A stretch of 64,000 nt of DNA from Lucifuga dentata (GCA_014773175.1 VXCM01005987.1:25399-89398); one strand, 5' to 3'. Numbered from the stretch's first letter, positions 10,346-61,850 are shown. Numbers and translations: made by a program. Notes: a model not told the origin generated them from the letters alone.

Positions 10346-12497
10346 CCTGTAAGCCTGGCCTGAGCCTTTCTGGGGCCCTAGGCAAGTTTTTTGCTGAGGG
10401 TCCCCCATCCAGGGGCATGGGAAATGGTATTTTCAGTGCGAATGCTATCAAGCTAAATATAAATAAATAGATAATATTAATAATAATAGTAATAAATAAA
10501 TAAAAACACTGGCTGGGTTGAATATTTGTGGATAACTAAATATTATTTGCCATTTTTAACTTGACCATTCTGGCCTCCTAGTGGTATGACGTCAGCCTGG
10601 TTCCTGTTCACACCCAGAAAATATGATCAACAAAGGAATCCAACAACTCAAACATCAAAACCCTCAAAATGATCATAAAAAAAACAAAACAAAAAAAAAA
10701 AAAAAAAANAAAAAAAAAAAAAAAACGTGAAAAGCCACAACTTAACTCCTGCCATGGTTCTGTAATTAATAAGTGACTGCCCTGCAGCGCTGCTAGCACG
10801 ATCCAGAACTAGACCCAGTTTGGAAACAAAAAAAGCATTTTAAAACATTTAAAAACTGTTTGAATATTTTGAATTAATTTGAATATTTATATGTTTGAAC
10901 ATATAACAATAATTTACATGTATGGAAATAAGAAACAAGGTAAACTCTGAATATATGCAAATAAGCTGCTTGTGCAAACAAACACAAACGTCATCTTGGG
11001 CATTTAACTCCTGAACAAACCTGACAAAAACACAGCTAAAATGTGCAACAGAGTTACAACTTTACCTTCGTTTAAGTCCCGAAAATAGATCCCGTGATTA
11101 AGTTTCGTCTCCGGTAGTCCATTTTAGAGCAAACTCTGCTAAAACCGGCTTCCATTCGTTATTGTATCCGTTGACGTTTTTTACAGCGTGACTGGCTGTG
11201 ATTGACATGACTTTCATCCAATAGGAGACATTCTCAGCTTTCCAATGACGTATCACACGCCACTGAACGTAGAGAAACGGCTGGTCACATGACCCATGAC
11301 GCGCCATTTTTAAATTTTGTCCCTCGCGCTCTGAGACCGGCCGGCTCTCTAATGATAACAGCAGCGTTTAGAGACGTTTTTGCATATTTTAGCCATTTTA
11401 AATAGGTTTTTAGTTTTTGTGACACACAAAAGGATCAAACAGGCCAGTTTACTAAATGTCTGATAAAACAGCCAAATTAAAACGTAAATTAACACGTTTC
11501 AAACTAGTAATTTCGAAGAACATACAAAAGGGGCGTGGCTACCCTTTCCCTCCCACCCTACATCCCAGAATTCCCCCAGCTCACTCCATAAATATTTGCT
11601 AAATCTCCTACGAACCTAATCTTGACTAAAATGTAATGCCAAACCATAATATGCATAAGTTCCATGTTATATTAGTTCTGTGCTGAATAAAGCTTCATTT
11701 TATAACACACCCGTTAGTTTCTATGAAGGCTAAGCTCTATATATCCTGTACTGATGCCCATGCTGCGTTCACAGACCTCAGAAGTTGAATTTTTCCCAGT
11801 TGGAAGCACCAACTTCCAACTTCAAACCATTCCAGCCAAATGTAATCAAAAAAGCAGCTGAACACCAATAAATACTATAAAATTAATTAAACTTTGTAAT
11901 AAATGCTAACTAAAGTAAAGTTAGACTACAGGACTGTTTGGTTGTGTTGTTTTACAATAATATTAATCACAGTGGGTATTAAACTTTATGCAGAGAAGTA
12001 ATATTATGAAATTATTTACACTTATGTATCAACAGCAAATTACACAAAATAGTTACCATGGCGATATATTCTGATCTTTTTCTTTCAATTTCACACAAGA
12101 AAAAATACTTTATCCTCCTATTAGCTGATCGTTTCCATTCATAAAGCTCGCTTCCATGGCACTGCCATGTTGAGTGACGTCATACTCGGTAAGTCAGGTA
12201 GATCATTTTGGTCCCAGTTTCCCAGCAGGAGCTCCGACTTCAAGTGATGTTCCAACGCATTTTTCCAAGTAAGAAGTTGGAAAAATCTGAGTTCCGAGGT
12301 CTGTGAACACAGCATTAATACTTATAATTAAGTTATAACTCATAAAGGTATCACATAGATTTCATTACGTTTCTGAGCTTTTTACCGTTAAGGCGAGTTC
12401 ACTTTAGTTTCACCCTTGACGTGGGTGACCCCTAGCAGCCGCGGGGCTTCAGGCGACCTCCCAAGTTCACCCACAGGAGGCCCTGCCTGCCTCTGAG
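10346..12497 (-). mobile_element. Degraded large hAT relative of the 51.2-kb element
   Basis: Its left part (ctttctggggccctaggcaa...ggtattttcagtg) and right parts (11465-11760, acatacaaaaggggcgtggc...gctgaataaagc, and 12318-12497) match the reverse complement of 51231-51903 in order. Unrelated sequence interrupts it at about 10565-11465 and 11760-12316. The termini are degraded, so the ends are approximate. Confidence 0.6.
11760..12316. mobile_element. TIR element nested in the degraded hAT
   Basis: The left end atgctgcgttcacagacctc and the right end gaggtctgtgaacacagcat are inverted repeats of about 33 bp with a few mismatches. The interior has no ORF. The right flank has TTAA. The superfamily is unclear. 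Confidence 0.7.
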
Positions 12498-13387
12498 GTG
12501 ATGACAGTAAAAGTTTGGATTTTTTGGGCATAGTCAGCAGAATGTGAGGAGTGTTGCTGCAGGTATAGATTTAAAAATCCTGATTTGTTAGTTTCTAATT
12601 AAATCTGTTATTCAGTTCAGCTCACATAAATCTCTTTCTGCTTCTCAATGTCTGAGCAACATGAGGATAAGAAATACTCAAGACTAGAGAGAGCTGTAGT
12701 GTGATTCTGCAGGTTTTTAAATATATAATAATAATCTTTGCTCCACAAAGTGAATCTTCTGTTGTGGAGAAAAAAAAAAACATGAAATCTGCAGAAATGT
12801 AAAGGATGAAAACACGCTAAGTAACATGTTGGATTCTACAGATGTGCAGCAGCAGCATCAGACCAGCTTGTTCAATGAATTAATGGCGTCTTAATAAAAG
12901 CCATGAGGTTAAACTGAGGAAATGATGGTCTGATTATGTTAATGTTTTGGAGTTATTATGCAAAGCACAGCAAGGGCAGAAGTGATGAGAGAGAAAGTGT
13001 CTGATAATGAAGAAACGACATGTCAGATTAATGACATTATCCAGCTGAATGAGAAGGACTCAGAAAAGACAGAAATGATAAATATATTTTATCAGCAACC
13101 TGTTTCTTTTCATCAGCTGTTTAAATATCAATGTCATACATATCACGTGAGCAAAACATCAGCATCAGGTCACACGCGTGGTGTAAATCCAGCCTATGCC
13201 TGACAGCCTGAAACGTGGGAGTCATTTACTCTGCTTTTAATGTCACTGTGACAATTATTTCATAATGTTTAAAAACTGTTACTGACTATAAAATATAATT
13301 CTCAGAAACCAGGAGACAAATAATTCACCGTAATTCATTTAATCATCATGAAATACAGAATGCAATACAGTTCAGCCTGCCGCCATC

Positions 13388-14911
13388 TTTAATAAACATC
13401 TTCAAACAATATAAGGAAATAAATTAAGTGTTCTCCATGTCTCCTCTTATTCCCATCATCCTACTGCCAAATCCTGACGCTTTTCCGCCGCTGTCTGCCC
13501 GGCCTGTATCCGGAGAAGACGTTGGCAGCAGACTTGAGTTATTTCAGACCTGCAGCAGTTTCCTCCGTTAGTTTGGTTTGTTTCAGCCGTCAGAACGAGA
13601 CTTTAAGAGAAAGAGTTGCTGCGTTTCAGTTTGGTCCTGGAGTTTCATCAGGAAGGAGGACGCCATCTACCCGCTGTGACGTTTTATCCCACAAGTCCCT
13701 TCTCCCAAAATGCCTGAACATAAGTTCCTGATGACTTATAGTTGGCTTGAAATATTTCCTTTTCGTCAATACCTGAGCCAACAATGCAAAAACTGATCAA
13801 TTTTGGTAGAAGTTTTGATTTGGTGTAACTCTGTTTTTCATGCTGTAATTTTGACGTGTCTTCCTCCAAACAGAGAAAACCGGCAAACATTGAGTCGTTC
13901 AAAGAGTCCATGTCCTCATCATTCTGAACGTGGCAGGAATTCCACGCCATCATGGATTTTCCATGAGGGCGACTTAAGTGACTGGAATTCATCTGCACTC
14001 TACCACGGTCAGGGTGCTGTCACGTGATAAATGGTATTTGCACTGCGGCATCCCTGAACTCGCTGCGTACACTCGCGATGCCCTGCACCTCAGCATGTGG
14101 ACGGAGTGTCGCCATAGGAATATGCATCATCAAGAAGCGCCCAGGTAAACGCAGCTGATTATAAGCTAGTTCACACCTGTTAGCCTCGTCTGACGGCTGA
14201 CATCCTGCCCAGATCACGGTACGAGTTTAAAGTCCTACTCAGAAAATCGCTCTACACAGTTTATAAGCTTCTCCTCCATCGTTGTCGCTTCTGCTTACGT
14301 CACAAAATACTATTCTCTTATTCGCTGGAAAAGTCACCGGTATAAGGGTCGAAGTTCAATGGTTTGAACTTTGAGCGCAGCGGCAGAGGTGGAGAATCTG
14401 AGCGCCACCCATCGTTCAAGTTTGCGTCACCACTTACGTGAAAGCAGCCTGAGTCGTGTTCTTGTTATGCTACAAAAGCCAGAAATCTCCCAAACTGTCA
14501 CTTAGAAGTTCAGCTGCTGGTTCTTCAATCGTCCAATAAAATAGAAGCAGCTTCTTTGTGTCGCCATGCAGGATGCCGCATAAGAGACAGACTCCAGCTG
14601 TATCAAAGAAACACGACCAACGACCACGAATCAGCTCAAAACAAACAGACCAAAGTTTGAACCCTGCAACCTGAAACAGAAATGTCTTCAGGTCGGATCC
14701 GTTCTGAGTTGTTGGGTTCTGCTGTGGTTCCCCATTAAATAAATATCTAACCCATCAGTCGGTGGGTTTATCAGGAAGTGAAACGTCCTTTGCAGTATCT
14801 CGGTCTCCAAGACGCGAACATTCGTCTGTTCCTCAACATCCGCTGACTGATTGAAGACTGTCATCGTTTACCGTGTCAAACGCACTGCAGCATTTTCCAA
14901 CCAGACGTGAG

Positions 14912-14973
<62 letters not shown>

Positions 14974-15022
14974 CTCAGACTGGTAAACGGTTTGTTCCCG
15001 GTGTGTGTGCGTTCTCCCTGCG
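13388..15022 (-). other. enox1: Probable enox1 3' UTR, end uncertain
   Basis: No gene is seen here on either strand. The transcript would carry a (UG)n run of about 55 nt (14915-14971) about 50 nt after the stop. No canonical AATAAA is found on the minus strand near the stop. ATTAAA variants occur at 13393-13388 and 13342-13337 (minus), so a UTR of about 1.6 kb is a guess. Confidence 0.3.
14915..14971 (-). repeat. (UG)n tract in the enox1 3' UTR
   Basis: It is (CA)n on the given strand and (UG)n in the enox1 transcript, about 50 nt after the stop. UG tracts bind TDP-43 and CELF proteins; use here is inferred. Confidence 0.9.
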
Positions 15023-53403
<38,381 letters not shown>

Positions 53404-53528
53404 TGCAGGTCGTCTTCTCCTCTCTCTGCTCGCTGCTCTCCTCTCATCAGAGTCTTCCTCTGGGCGACGGAGGGATGGAGGGATGAATCGTGAAGCGATG
53501 GACTCATCCAGTTAGACGACATTCACAC
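53404..53528 (-). other. enox1: Probable 5' UTR part of the enox1 start exon, with uORF
   Basis: An acceptor-like tgttctctgtcag lies just upstream (53529 onward), suggesting a spliced 5' leader. An ATG at 53507-53505 is out of frame with the main start. Its frame runs through the enox1 ATG and ends at TGA in exon 2, so it would be an overlapping uORF. Confidence 0.4.
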
Positions 53529-53680
53529 CTGACAGAGAACAGACAGAACGTCAGCAGCTGGGAAGATGGAAATACAAAAAAAAAAATTCCTTCGAGTGAT
53601 GAAGAGTTGATGCATTACCCAAAAAATCTTGAGCTAATTCGTTTAAATCCCAGCTGACTTTCCAACAGAAAGCTGGTGAG

Positions 53681-53681
<1 letters not shown>

Positions 53682-53730
<49 letters not shown>
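53682..53730 (+). repeat. (CA)n microsatellite
   Basis: A pure CA run upstream of the enox1 start exon. Confidence 0.95.
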
Positions 53731-53731
<1 letters not shown>

Positions 53732-54344
53732 CTCTAAAGCATCATAATTAGGCTTTTTATTGGGTCGTTAATCTGTTGGCACCAAACTCATCAGCTGTCA
53801 CATGAATTTCTAGTTTTCCCCCACATCATTCTCTCTGAGCCACATGGAAAACATGGAACATGGAAAACATGGAACATGGAAAACATCACGGAGTGACAGA
53901 ACTCAGACACTGAGAAAAACCCACATTTTCCCCAACGGGCCGAAATCTCACATCAACATTTATTACCATCGCTCATTCAGGGTGACAACACATTTACACT
54001 GGGTGCCACTAAACCCCCTTTCTACCCAGCAGTTTTTTTTTTTTTTTTTTTTTTTNGGGGGGGGGGGGGTTAACTCTCAGGCTACGTGCAGCGATTTGCC
54101 AGGTGTGATGAGGTGTGAGAGTGGGGAGGAGTTTTAATTTCTCTCCAAAGACCCTTTTTCTTTCAGTTAATGTATTAGTGCTCTGCAGGGAAAAGTGAAA
54201 GTGAAACTGTGACCGTTATCCCCGTGTAAATCACAAAAACACAGACGACACAAAAATCCTGCTAATAACCCCTCCTCTCTCCTGTAGAGAATGTCGTGTT
54301 GAGATACAAGGAGTCCCCCCCACCCCCCGNCCCCCCGCTACGCC

Positions 54345-54592
54345 ACTGTAACCATGTTGCAGGGAAGTGTAACCATGTTGCAGGTAGTGTAACCATGTTG
54401 CAGGAAGGTAACCATGTTGCAGAAGTGCAACCCATGTCGTGGGAAGTATAACTATGTTGAAGGAAGTGTAACCGTGTTACAGGAAGTGTAACCATGATGC
54501 AGGAAGTGTAACTGTGTTGCAGGTAATGTAACTGTGCTGTGGGAAGTGTAACCGTGTTGCAGGAAGTGTAACCATGCCATGGTGAGCATTGC
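54345..54592 (+). repeat. Minisatellite, unit about 19 bp
   Basis: About thirteen units of gtgtaaccatgttgcaggaa with changes such as ccgtgtt and ctgtgct. Confidence 0.9.
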
Positions 54593-55004
54593 TATGCTGG
54601 ACACGTCTTGCTCTGTCTCAAAGTCTCTGTCGGTGCTCCGTGCTCTACAATAATCACCATTATTCACATCTGACACCAGGAAATCAGCTTAGCCTGAAAC
54701 ATGGCCGCTTAATGAAGACACAATCATATCAGCTAGCCATCATGTATGATTACACGCTTTCAGCTCAAACGCTAACGTGTACATTTTAAACACAGAATGA
54801 GGAATTCTGCTAAGACATGTGACTGTTGGACAAAAAGTAAACACGTCTGTATATGTGAGGATCAGAATAGATCATCTTTGTTGTCATGACGATGACACGT
54901 TTCTGAAGGCAGGAAGACAAGATGAGAAAAGACGAGAGTTTCTGATCCCAAGATGCATATTTAAACTTTTGAGGAACTTGTTCTTGACTTGATAATTTTG
55001 ATTT

Positions 55005-55575
55005 TGGGAGATGAGGTGAGATAAGCTGAGACGAGACGAGGACGAGGAGATGAGGTATCTTCAGGTGATGAGGTGAGATGAGATGAAACAGGACTAAACG
55101 AAAACAGATGAGGTGAGAAAAGGCAAGACGAGACAAGGAGGTGAGGCGAGACAAGGTGAGACGAGACTTAAAGAGACAAAGACGAGGTGGGGGAGGAAAT
55201 AAGACATGAGCCGAGGACAAAAACAAGGAAGTGAGGTGAGAAAAGATGAGGCAACAAGATGAGGAGGCAGGATGAGGTGCAAGACGAGGCGAGACAAAAG
55301 GAGACAAGGTGAGATGAGGACAAGCAGGTGAGGCACAAGATGAGACAATGAGGTGAGATAAGGTGAGATGAGAAGAGACAAAGAAGTGAGGTGAGAGAAG
55401 ACAAGGAGGCGAGATGAGGTGCGAGACGAGGCGAGACAAGGTGAGATGAGACAAAAAAAGACGAGGTGAGGAGAAGCAGGTGAGACGCGTGGCAAGACAA
55501 GGTGAGATGAGATGAAAAGAGGAGAGAAGAGGTGAGATGAGAGAAGACGAGGAGGTGAAATAACACGAGATGAGA
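55005..55575 (+). repeat. Polypurine-rich degenerate minisatellite
   Basis: About 570 bp of gatgaggtgagac / gagacaaggtgag units, mostly A and G on this strand and C/U in an enox1-sense transcript. Open frames on the minus strand (Ser/His/Leu-rich) are composition effects. Confidence 0.85.
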
Positions 55576-55913
55576 CAACGTATGACCAGACATGTCAGCC
55601 ATGTTGAGTTTAGTTTGATTCAATTATCTTTTAATTGAAAAAATAATTAATGAAAATAATTAGTTACAGCTGCAGAAAAGAACAAATAACCTGCTGAAAA
55701 CCTCATTTCCTGTTCTCAATGAGTAACACAGTAACGTTCCATAGATCCCAACACACACACATACACACGCACACATACACACACACTCGTTATCCAGGTG
55801 AATCACGTCTTTAATGGGCCGAGCAGCAAACAGGAACACCTGCAGCTGCACACGTTCAGCCTGCAGCTTCTACTTTGCTGCTCAGCCTCCCATTTCCTCT
55901 CTGCAGGAGGTAT

Positions 55914-55916
<3 letters not shown>

Positions 55917-55952
<36 letters not shown>

Positions 55953-55972
55953 NCTCTCTGCAGGAGGTATCA

Positions 55973-56000
<28 letters not shown>
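55917..56000 (+). repeat. (GT)n microsatellite doubled at an N
   Basis: The same ctctctgcaggaggtatcag plus GT run appears on both sides of the N at 55953. Confidence 0.9.
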
Positions 56001-56003
<3 letters not shown>

Positions 56004-56102
56004 GTGCCATCACAAACATGAAGATGACTTCTTTGTTATTCTCTCTCTCTCTCTCTCCAACAGACAGCTGTTCTTCACAAACTGTTTCTTCATTCTGTGC
56101 AA

Positions 56103-56170
56103 CATCCATCCATCCATCCATCCATCCATCCATCCTTCCTTCCATCCATCCATCCATCCATCCTTCCTTC
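56103..56170 (+). repeat. (CATC)n / (CTTC) tetranucleotide tract
   Basis: CATC units are interrupted twice by CTTC pairs. Confidence 0.95.
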
Positions 56171-56320
56171 ATCAGAGGCTGCTTGATGACGCCAAACTCC
56201 GCTGAGCTTCTCTGCTCACTTTCACGCACCATGACATATTCACAGCTAAATGTGTGTCCTGTTTATTATTCATGAGCTCACTTGACATCTCTGAATCATT
56301 CACACTCAGCAGCATCAAGA

Positions 56321-56330
56321 CACACACACC

Positions 56331-56363
<33 letters not shown>

Positions 56364-56393
56364 GCACAGATAAATGCGGTACATTGGACCNCC

Positions 56394-56420
<27 letters not shown>
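56321..56420 (+). repeat. (CA)n microsatellite doubled at an N
   Basis: The CA run and the following acatatacacacgcacagat recur after the N at 56391. Confidence 0.9.
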
Positions 56421-56426
<6 letters not shown>

Positions 56427-57321
56427 GCACAGATAAATGCGGTACATTGGACCTTGGGGACATGCTTGTGCAGCGACATCATTGGGAAGTTTGGTTTGGT
56501 TGTTATGACGACATCACCTTAAAATGCTTCTGTATCATGATGTCATGAGGAAGGTGTTTTTGTGATAATATTCAAGATATGAACGATGCAACACACAACA
56601 AAGTTATGCTGGTGATTTCAGAAGTAAATAATAGTGCAAACCGTGTCCAGCGATCGTTCCCTGCGGTGCCACGTTTCCTCCACTTATTGCTAATAGTCCT
56701 CAGAGATCCATGATCACTTCCTGTTTTCTGGATCTTTTAAGTTTTTAAGATCTTTTGAGTTTTTATAAGCTCCTTGCAGAAGCTGAAGATCACAGTATGA
56801 TGCAACCAAGAAAAAGAAATAAAAGGGTTCATCTATTCTGTTAAGATTAAATTCCAAACATAAAACATTTGGGGATTTAACCATAAAATGAAAGCTCCCT
56901 AATCCAAGTTGGATGAAAAAAAGAGGTGAAGATTGATATCATGTCGTATTTCCTCATGAAACGGAGTCCTGAGTCCTTAAGCAGTCAGCTGGTCTTTGTT
57001 TTATCCAATCAGACTGCAGGAGGAGCCTCAGGTCAGCAGATGGAGAATCTGCTGGAGGTCGACGTACCTGATGAATCCCAAATGCTGCTCAGGAAGTCCG
57101 ACATTAAGAAAACGACTCCCATAACTCAGAACGACACGCTTCTCTCTTCAGTCCTGAACTCTCTGAGGGGAAATTCCTGTGCTGTTCAACATTCCCCAAA
57201 TTCTGTGTGTGTTACTATATAATATATAGTAACACATAATATATATATGGTATAGTAATGTAGAGTTACTATATAATATACAGTAACTATAACAAAACTC
57301 TGTTCTCATATTTCACCAGTT

Positions 57322-57575
57322 TTAGCTTCACTCCATCGGCTCCCTGTCTCTTCTGGGACTGATTTTATAATTTTACTCCTGACTTATAAGGCCCTACATG
57401 GTCATGGCCCCGTATATCTAAAAGAGCTGCTGTGCCCTTTGACCTCTGTGAGGAGCCTCAGGTCTGCTAATCAGGGTTACCTGGCTGTCCTGACATCAAG
57501 GCTGAAAACTAGAGGTGATGGTGCGTTCGCTGCTGCTCGTCTTTGGAACAGCAGAGTCTCAGAGAATCAGATTTA
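57322..57575 (+). mobile_element. L2/CR1-like LINE ORF2 C-terminal fragment
   Basis: One frame reads LASLHRLPVSSGTDFIILLL, TYKALHGHGPVYLKELL, VRSLRSANQGYLAV and RLKTRGDGAFAAARLWNS. These match the C-terminal motif series of fish L2/CR1-type reverse transcriptases (HWLPV, YKALHG, LRS, RLWN). It is open but short and truncated at both ends. Confidence 0.75.
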
Positions 57576-59674
57576 AAAAGCGGTGATTTTCCCGGATTTC
57601 CTGTCATTTTCTCTGCCTTTTTAGTTTCCTCTAGTTTACTCCAAACATGAGCTAAAAGGCTTCAGAACGGCTGGAATCATTTTAATTCACACATGATGTA
57701 TGAAGCTAAAGTTTCTTGCATTTGACGTGATAACCAGTACGAGAGCTTCACGTGTTACTGTTTGACTTCCACCCAAACACGCCACACATTCTACTTACAG
57801 CTCGCAGCTTTACATGTGATGCCACTGCACCTGCTGCAAGCTGCATGTCATGCAACCAGCAGGACCATTAAATCTTTAAAATGCTGAAAACAACGCTGAC
57901 CATTCTGGACTGAAACTGCTGAATCGGTTTGAAAATGAGTTTGTAGATTACTTAAGTACACCTGTGAAGTTTTACTGCGTTGAGCTAATATGCACATTTA
58001 TATATGATCATGAATATTATATCTGGCACCATGTGATCTACCTAACACGCTGTGGAGCCCTTTTTATAATTCATCATAAATATGCATGATATATATAGCA
58101 GCGTTCTCATGAGACTCCCTGTGTGTCTGCGGAAACTCTCTTCTAATTTCATCCTGTAAACGGTTTTGATCCATGGTAGAAGTACACATTAATAAGAAAA
58201 TGATGATAGACGCTGATTTCTGACATGGTTTATGATGCGGCCGTCTGATTCTATCCTGTTGGTTCAACTAAGTTTATCTCCTTCTAAAGAACAAAATCTG
58301 GACATAAAATATGACATCCCACACAGGTCAGTTTTGATGTTCCTAATTTAGATAAATAATCTGACCTAATATTTGTTATGTAACATCTCATATTTTAATT
58401 GCAAGTGACATCCTTATCAGAATGTCATTAACTTAACAGCCATTCTGAAAAATGTGGCAAAGATATCTGCTATTTTCTGTGCTACTTGAAACTATATATT
58501 CAAGGTGTTTTTGCAATAACAATATTCAAGACAACATCTAAACTAAATCCTGTAATATTTTAGCTTGTAAACAGTAACTCAGATTAGCTTTAGCTGCTCA
58601 TCTTCAGTCGTTATAAAACATCAATAAAATGACTGATGATGTCATCAGATCTGATCTTTGGCAGGTTATGATGCTAATTAGCCTCTATGATGCTAAACTT
58701 AAATACGCTACTGAAGTACAAATCCACCACAAGACAAGAACTCACCTGAAGTTAGCAAAGCGGCTAAGCTAACACTGACAAAAAACTAATTATTTTACAT
58801 TACGTATACATATCATAACATAATACATTACATACTAATTACTTAAGTTCATTACTACCAATTACCCTCCACCGTTAGCTTGTTCTGTCAAGTAAGTAGT
58901 GCAGCTAGCTAACGCTCCAGCTGTGCTAGACTGAGCGTCACTTCCTGTTTGTTTAGCATCTCAAATCATCTGATTGGCTCTCCTCCTCATGTGACTTTCT
59001 TGGTATTCACCAGGTGTTTTTGCTTNTCTCAAATCATCTGATTGGCTCTCCTCCTCATGTGACTTTCTTGGTATTCACCAGGTGTTTTTGCTTCAGGTAC
59101 AGAAACAAATTTGTTGTATTTCAACCTTTAGCTGTTAGCCAGTTAGCTTGTAGCCTAACAATTACAATAACAGAGGAAGCTCCTTTTTAGGAAATAATTC
59201 ATCAGGGCCTGACCTATGACTTTCAGACATGCTTATAGTTTCTTCAAGAAGAAACTATACTATATATGTGTGTGTGTGTGTATACACTGTAAATAAGTAC
59301 TCAACTATTATGTTTACAGAGAAAGCCATGTGTCTAGAACCACACAGTAGTGAGACTGCCGTGCCTTAAAAATTATGCGCATATTGTAAATCAATACAAA
59401 GTCATGTCCAAAGACATTTCTGCTTTTGAATCAGTGAGGACGGTTATTTGTAGGTCGTCTCTGTCCGTGCTCAGCTGCAGCTCACCTTGGTGTCCGGCTG
59501 TAAAGCATAAAGACTGTAATGTATGGACGGACTGCAGGCCTGCCACTTCCTGTGTGACTGGGACTCCCTCTTTACCCTTCAGCTGAACGACAGGGTCATG
59601 GCCCACATATCAGTCAACGCGCTGCAGCAAATTACTTCTAATAAAGCCTTTAGAAAGGCAACATTAACCACAGC

Positions 59675-59678
<4 letters not shown>

Positions 59679-59705
<27 letters not shown>
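59679..59705 (+). repeat. (CA)n microsatellite
   Basis: A short CA run followed by gagagaga. Confidence 0.9.
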
Positions 59706-59707
<2 letters not shown>

Positions 59708-60956
59708 AGAGAGAGAGATGGGCTGTAGCTTTGCCAGAAAATCCAATCAGCTCCAATCAAATCGTTGTCCAGAGAAACAGCCTCGATTAGAGCCCATAAT
59801 GATCACTGAAAGGAGGCTAGCTTTTTGTATTTAGCATAAGAGCCTCAAATAAATCAATCAATCACCAAAACACTAATATTTTGTTTAGAGTTTAAGAAAA
59901 ACTAGAGTTAATTAGACTGATTAGTTTGTATCTTGGGGGAAAGTGAAATTCTAATCCTTGAACGAGGCGTTACTACATTTCCTCACTTACATGTTGGTGA
60001 AGCGATTCATAAACACTAAACATGTTTCAAACACCAAACCATGTTTCACATGTTTCAGCCTGGAGGTAAATTTCAGCCATGTTTTAAATTTTATTTGCCT
60101 TCCGTGTTCATGATCAATAAATCTGATAGATAAGAACACACAGTTAATCAGTTTAGTTAAATAGTGAGTGAGGTGGCAGCGAGCCTCTTCATCAAGTAAT
60201 AACCCAGCACTCTGCGTTGAGGGAGGGACACAAAGCGAGAAATGATTTAAGAGGCGTTGGATTATTTACAGGATATTATCATATGTGTATTATTAACACA
60301 AATCAATATTTAATTTTTTAATATCACAGTTATCGTCAATACCAGTATATCGCGACACCCCTAACTTAAGTCAACATGTACGGAGCGAGGCTTGCTAAAG
60401 GTTTGTGCTTGTGGTTGGTTTAGTATAAGTTGAAGTTTTTTTTGTAGTATAATTACTTGTACTTGCGTACTTCCTGCGTCTGGCTCTAACAGCTGCTGAG
60501 CTTCTCAGCGACGCTGTTTGTTTTCTTCGTTTCTGTTTGCAGTTTCTCTTTTCCTCCACAGTCATTATCACCTCACCAGGTTACTTCCCTACAGTCATAC
60601 TCCTAATTAGCCCACGTCTAAAATTAGCAGTAAAATACTGCATCAGCAGCGGACAAATAGTAATTAGCGGCTGATGAGAGGCCAGATTCACAAACCGGAG
60701 GTTAAAGACAAACAGTAATTTTCCTATTCTTTGTCATGTTGCGCCTCGCTGCTGCTTCCTTTATCTGAGACTCAGCGACATTTCTGTTTCTGTCAAGCTT
60801 TTCCTGCAGCAATCTGTGCCAGCACCTATGAGAGTTGATTGATAAGTTCTGAGCCTAACGTGTGTCTGTAATTGTACACGTACAAACATTCTAATAGACA
60901 GGAACCCACAGACAAACAAAAAAGAGGGAGTCAAAGCGTAAAAATCTCAAAAGTTA

Positions 60957-61262
60957 AGCTTTGATGAAGATTCTCAGTCATCCAGGTGGGTAGATATACT
61001 GTAAGAAAAGTGAGTCAAGTCAACTGGATTCTTGTTTTTAATTCTGAAACGTTTCAGCATTCATCCAAACGGCTTCGTCAGTCAGAAATGAATGCTCATA
61101 TATCTACTGCCTGGATGGCTGACAGTCTTCATCAAAGCATTGCTGCTCAGTTTGGGGCAGATGTCGTAAAACTAGAGAGAATGTGCATTTCTGACTGACG
61201 AAGCCGTTTGGATGAATGCTGAAACGTTTCAGAATTAAAACTTAAATCTAGTTGACTTGGCT
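60957..61262. repeat. Foldback repeat with two interlocked inverted pairs
   Basis: The order is A-B-A'-D-B'. A (gctttgatgaagattctcag, from about 60958) pairs with A' (gacagtcttcatcaaagc, to about 61138). B (gaaacgtttcagcattcatc, about 61010-61090) pairs with B' (gatgaatgctgaaacgtttc, about 61175-61260). The two hairpins overlap and cannot form together. A partial copy starts at 108. Confidence 0.85.
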
Positions 61263-61793
61263 CAATTTTAATACAGCATATCTCAAATATTAAGGCTGTT
61301 TTTCCTCAGAAAAGAGAAAACCACAGTGACCATTTTGACTGCATTTTGGATATATATACAAATAATAATAATCAACCGACTATAGATTAGCTGCCATTAA
61401 GAATTTAATCGATAAAGAATATATTATTTTGATGCTGTACAGTCCGTTGTTCATTATTTTCCTGGTTGTCTCTTTGTCTCTCCGTTCAGCAGCCACCGCC
61501 CCTCCCCCGCCTCCTCTATTCATACAGTACTGCTTGTTTGGAAGTGCAATATGACGACCAACGCTGTCCTCATGCTGCTAACTGGATGAGGTTTATGTCC
61601 AGGGGTGCACGCAATTTTTTTAGTCGGTGCTAAAGTGCTGGTTGTGCATGGGAATGATCTCTACCTGCACCTGATATCTCTGCTTTCACGCAAGTGAACA
61701 CGCTCATGTGGAATTATGTGGCAAAATAAATTTATATGTGAAGATTATATGTTATGTGATGTTATAATAGAGCGAGAGACAGACAAACTGTGC

Positions 61794-61850
61794 AGTCTCT
61801 CTCTCTCTCTCTCTCTCTCTCGCTCTCTCGCTCTCTCTCTCTCTCTCTCT
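61794..61850 (+). repeat. (CT)n microsatellite
   Basis: A CT run broken by two cgctct steps. Confidence 0.95.

Larger units (their letters stand above)
5000..13387. other. Gene-free spacer between convergent dnajc15 and enox1
   Basis: No exon with family similarity is seen on either strand. Contents are a MITE with nested LINE (5937-7000), microsatellites (8335-8862), a CTCF-like site (9287), a degraded hAT with nested TIR element (10346-12497) and otherwise AT-rich unique sequence. Confidence 0.6.

Noticed and set aside
13684..13998. 104-codon minus ORF downstream of the enox1 stop
   Set aside because: It lies in the probable 3' UTR, has no family similarity, and overlapping ORFs occur on the other strand.
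55094..55623. Long Ser/Leu/His-rich ORFs on the minus strand
   Set aside because: They arise from the purine-rich tandem repeat and are open in several frames at once.
56926..57222. 98-codon plus-strand ORF
   Set aside because: No recognisable motif; it runs into AT microsatellite sequence and precedes a LINE fragment.
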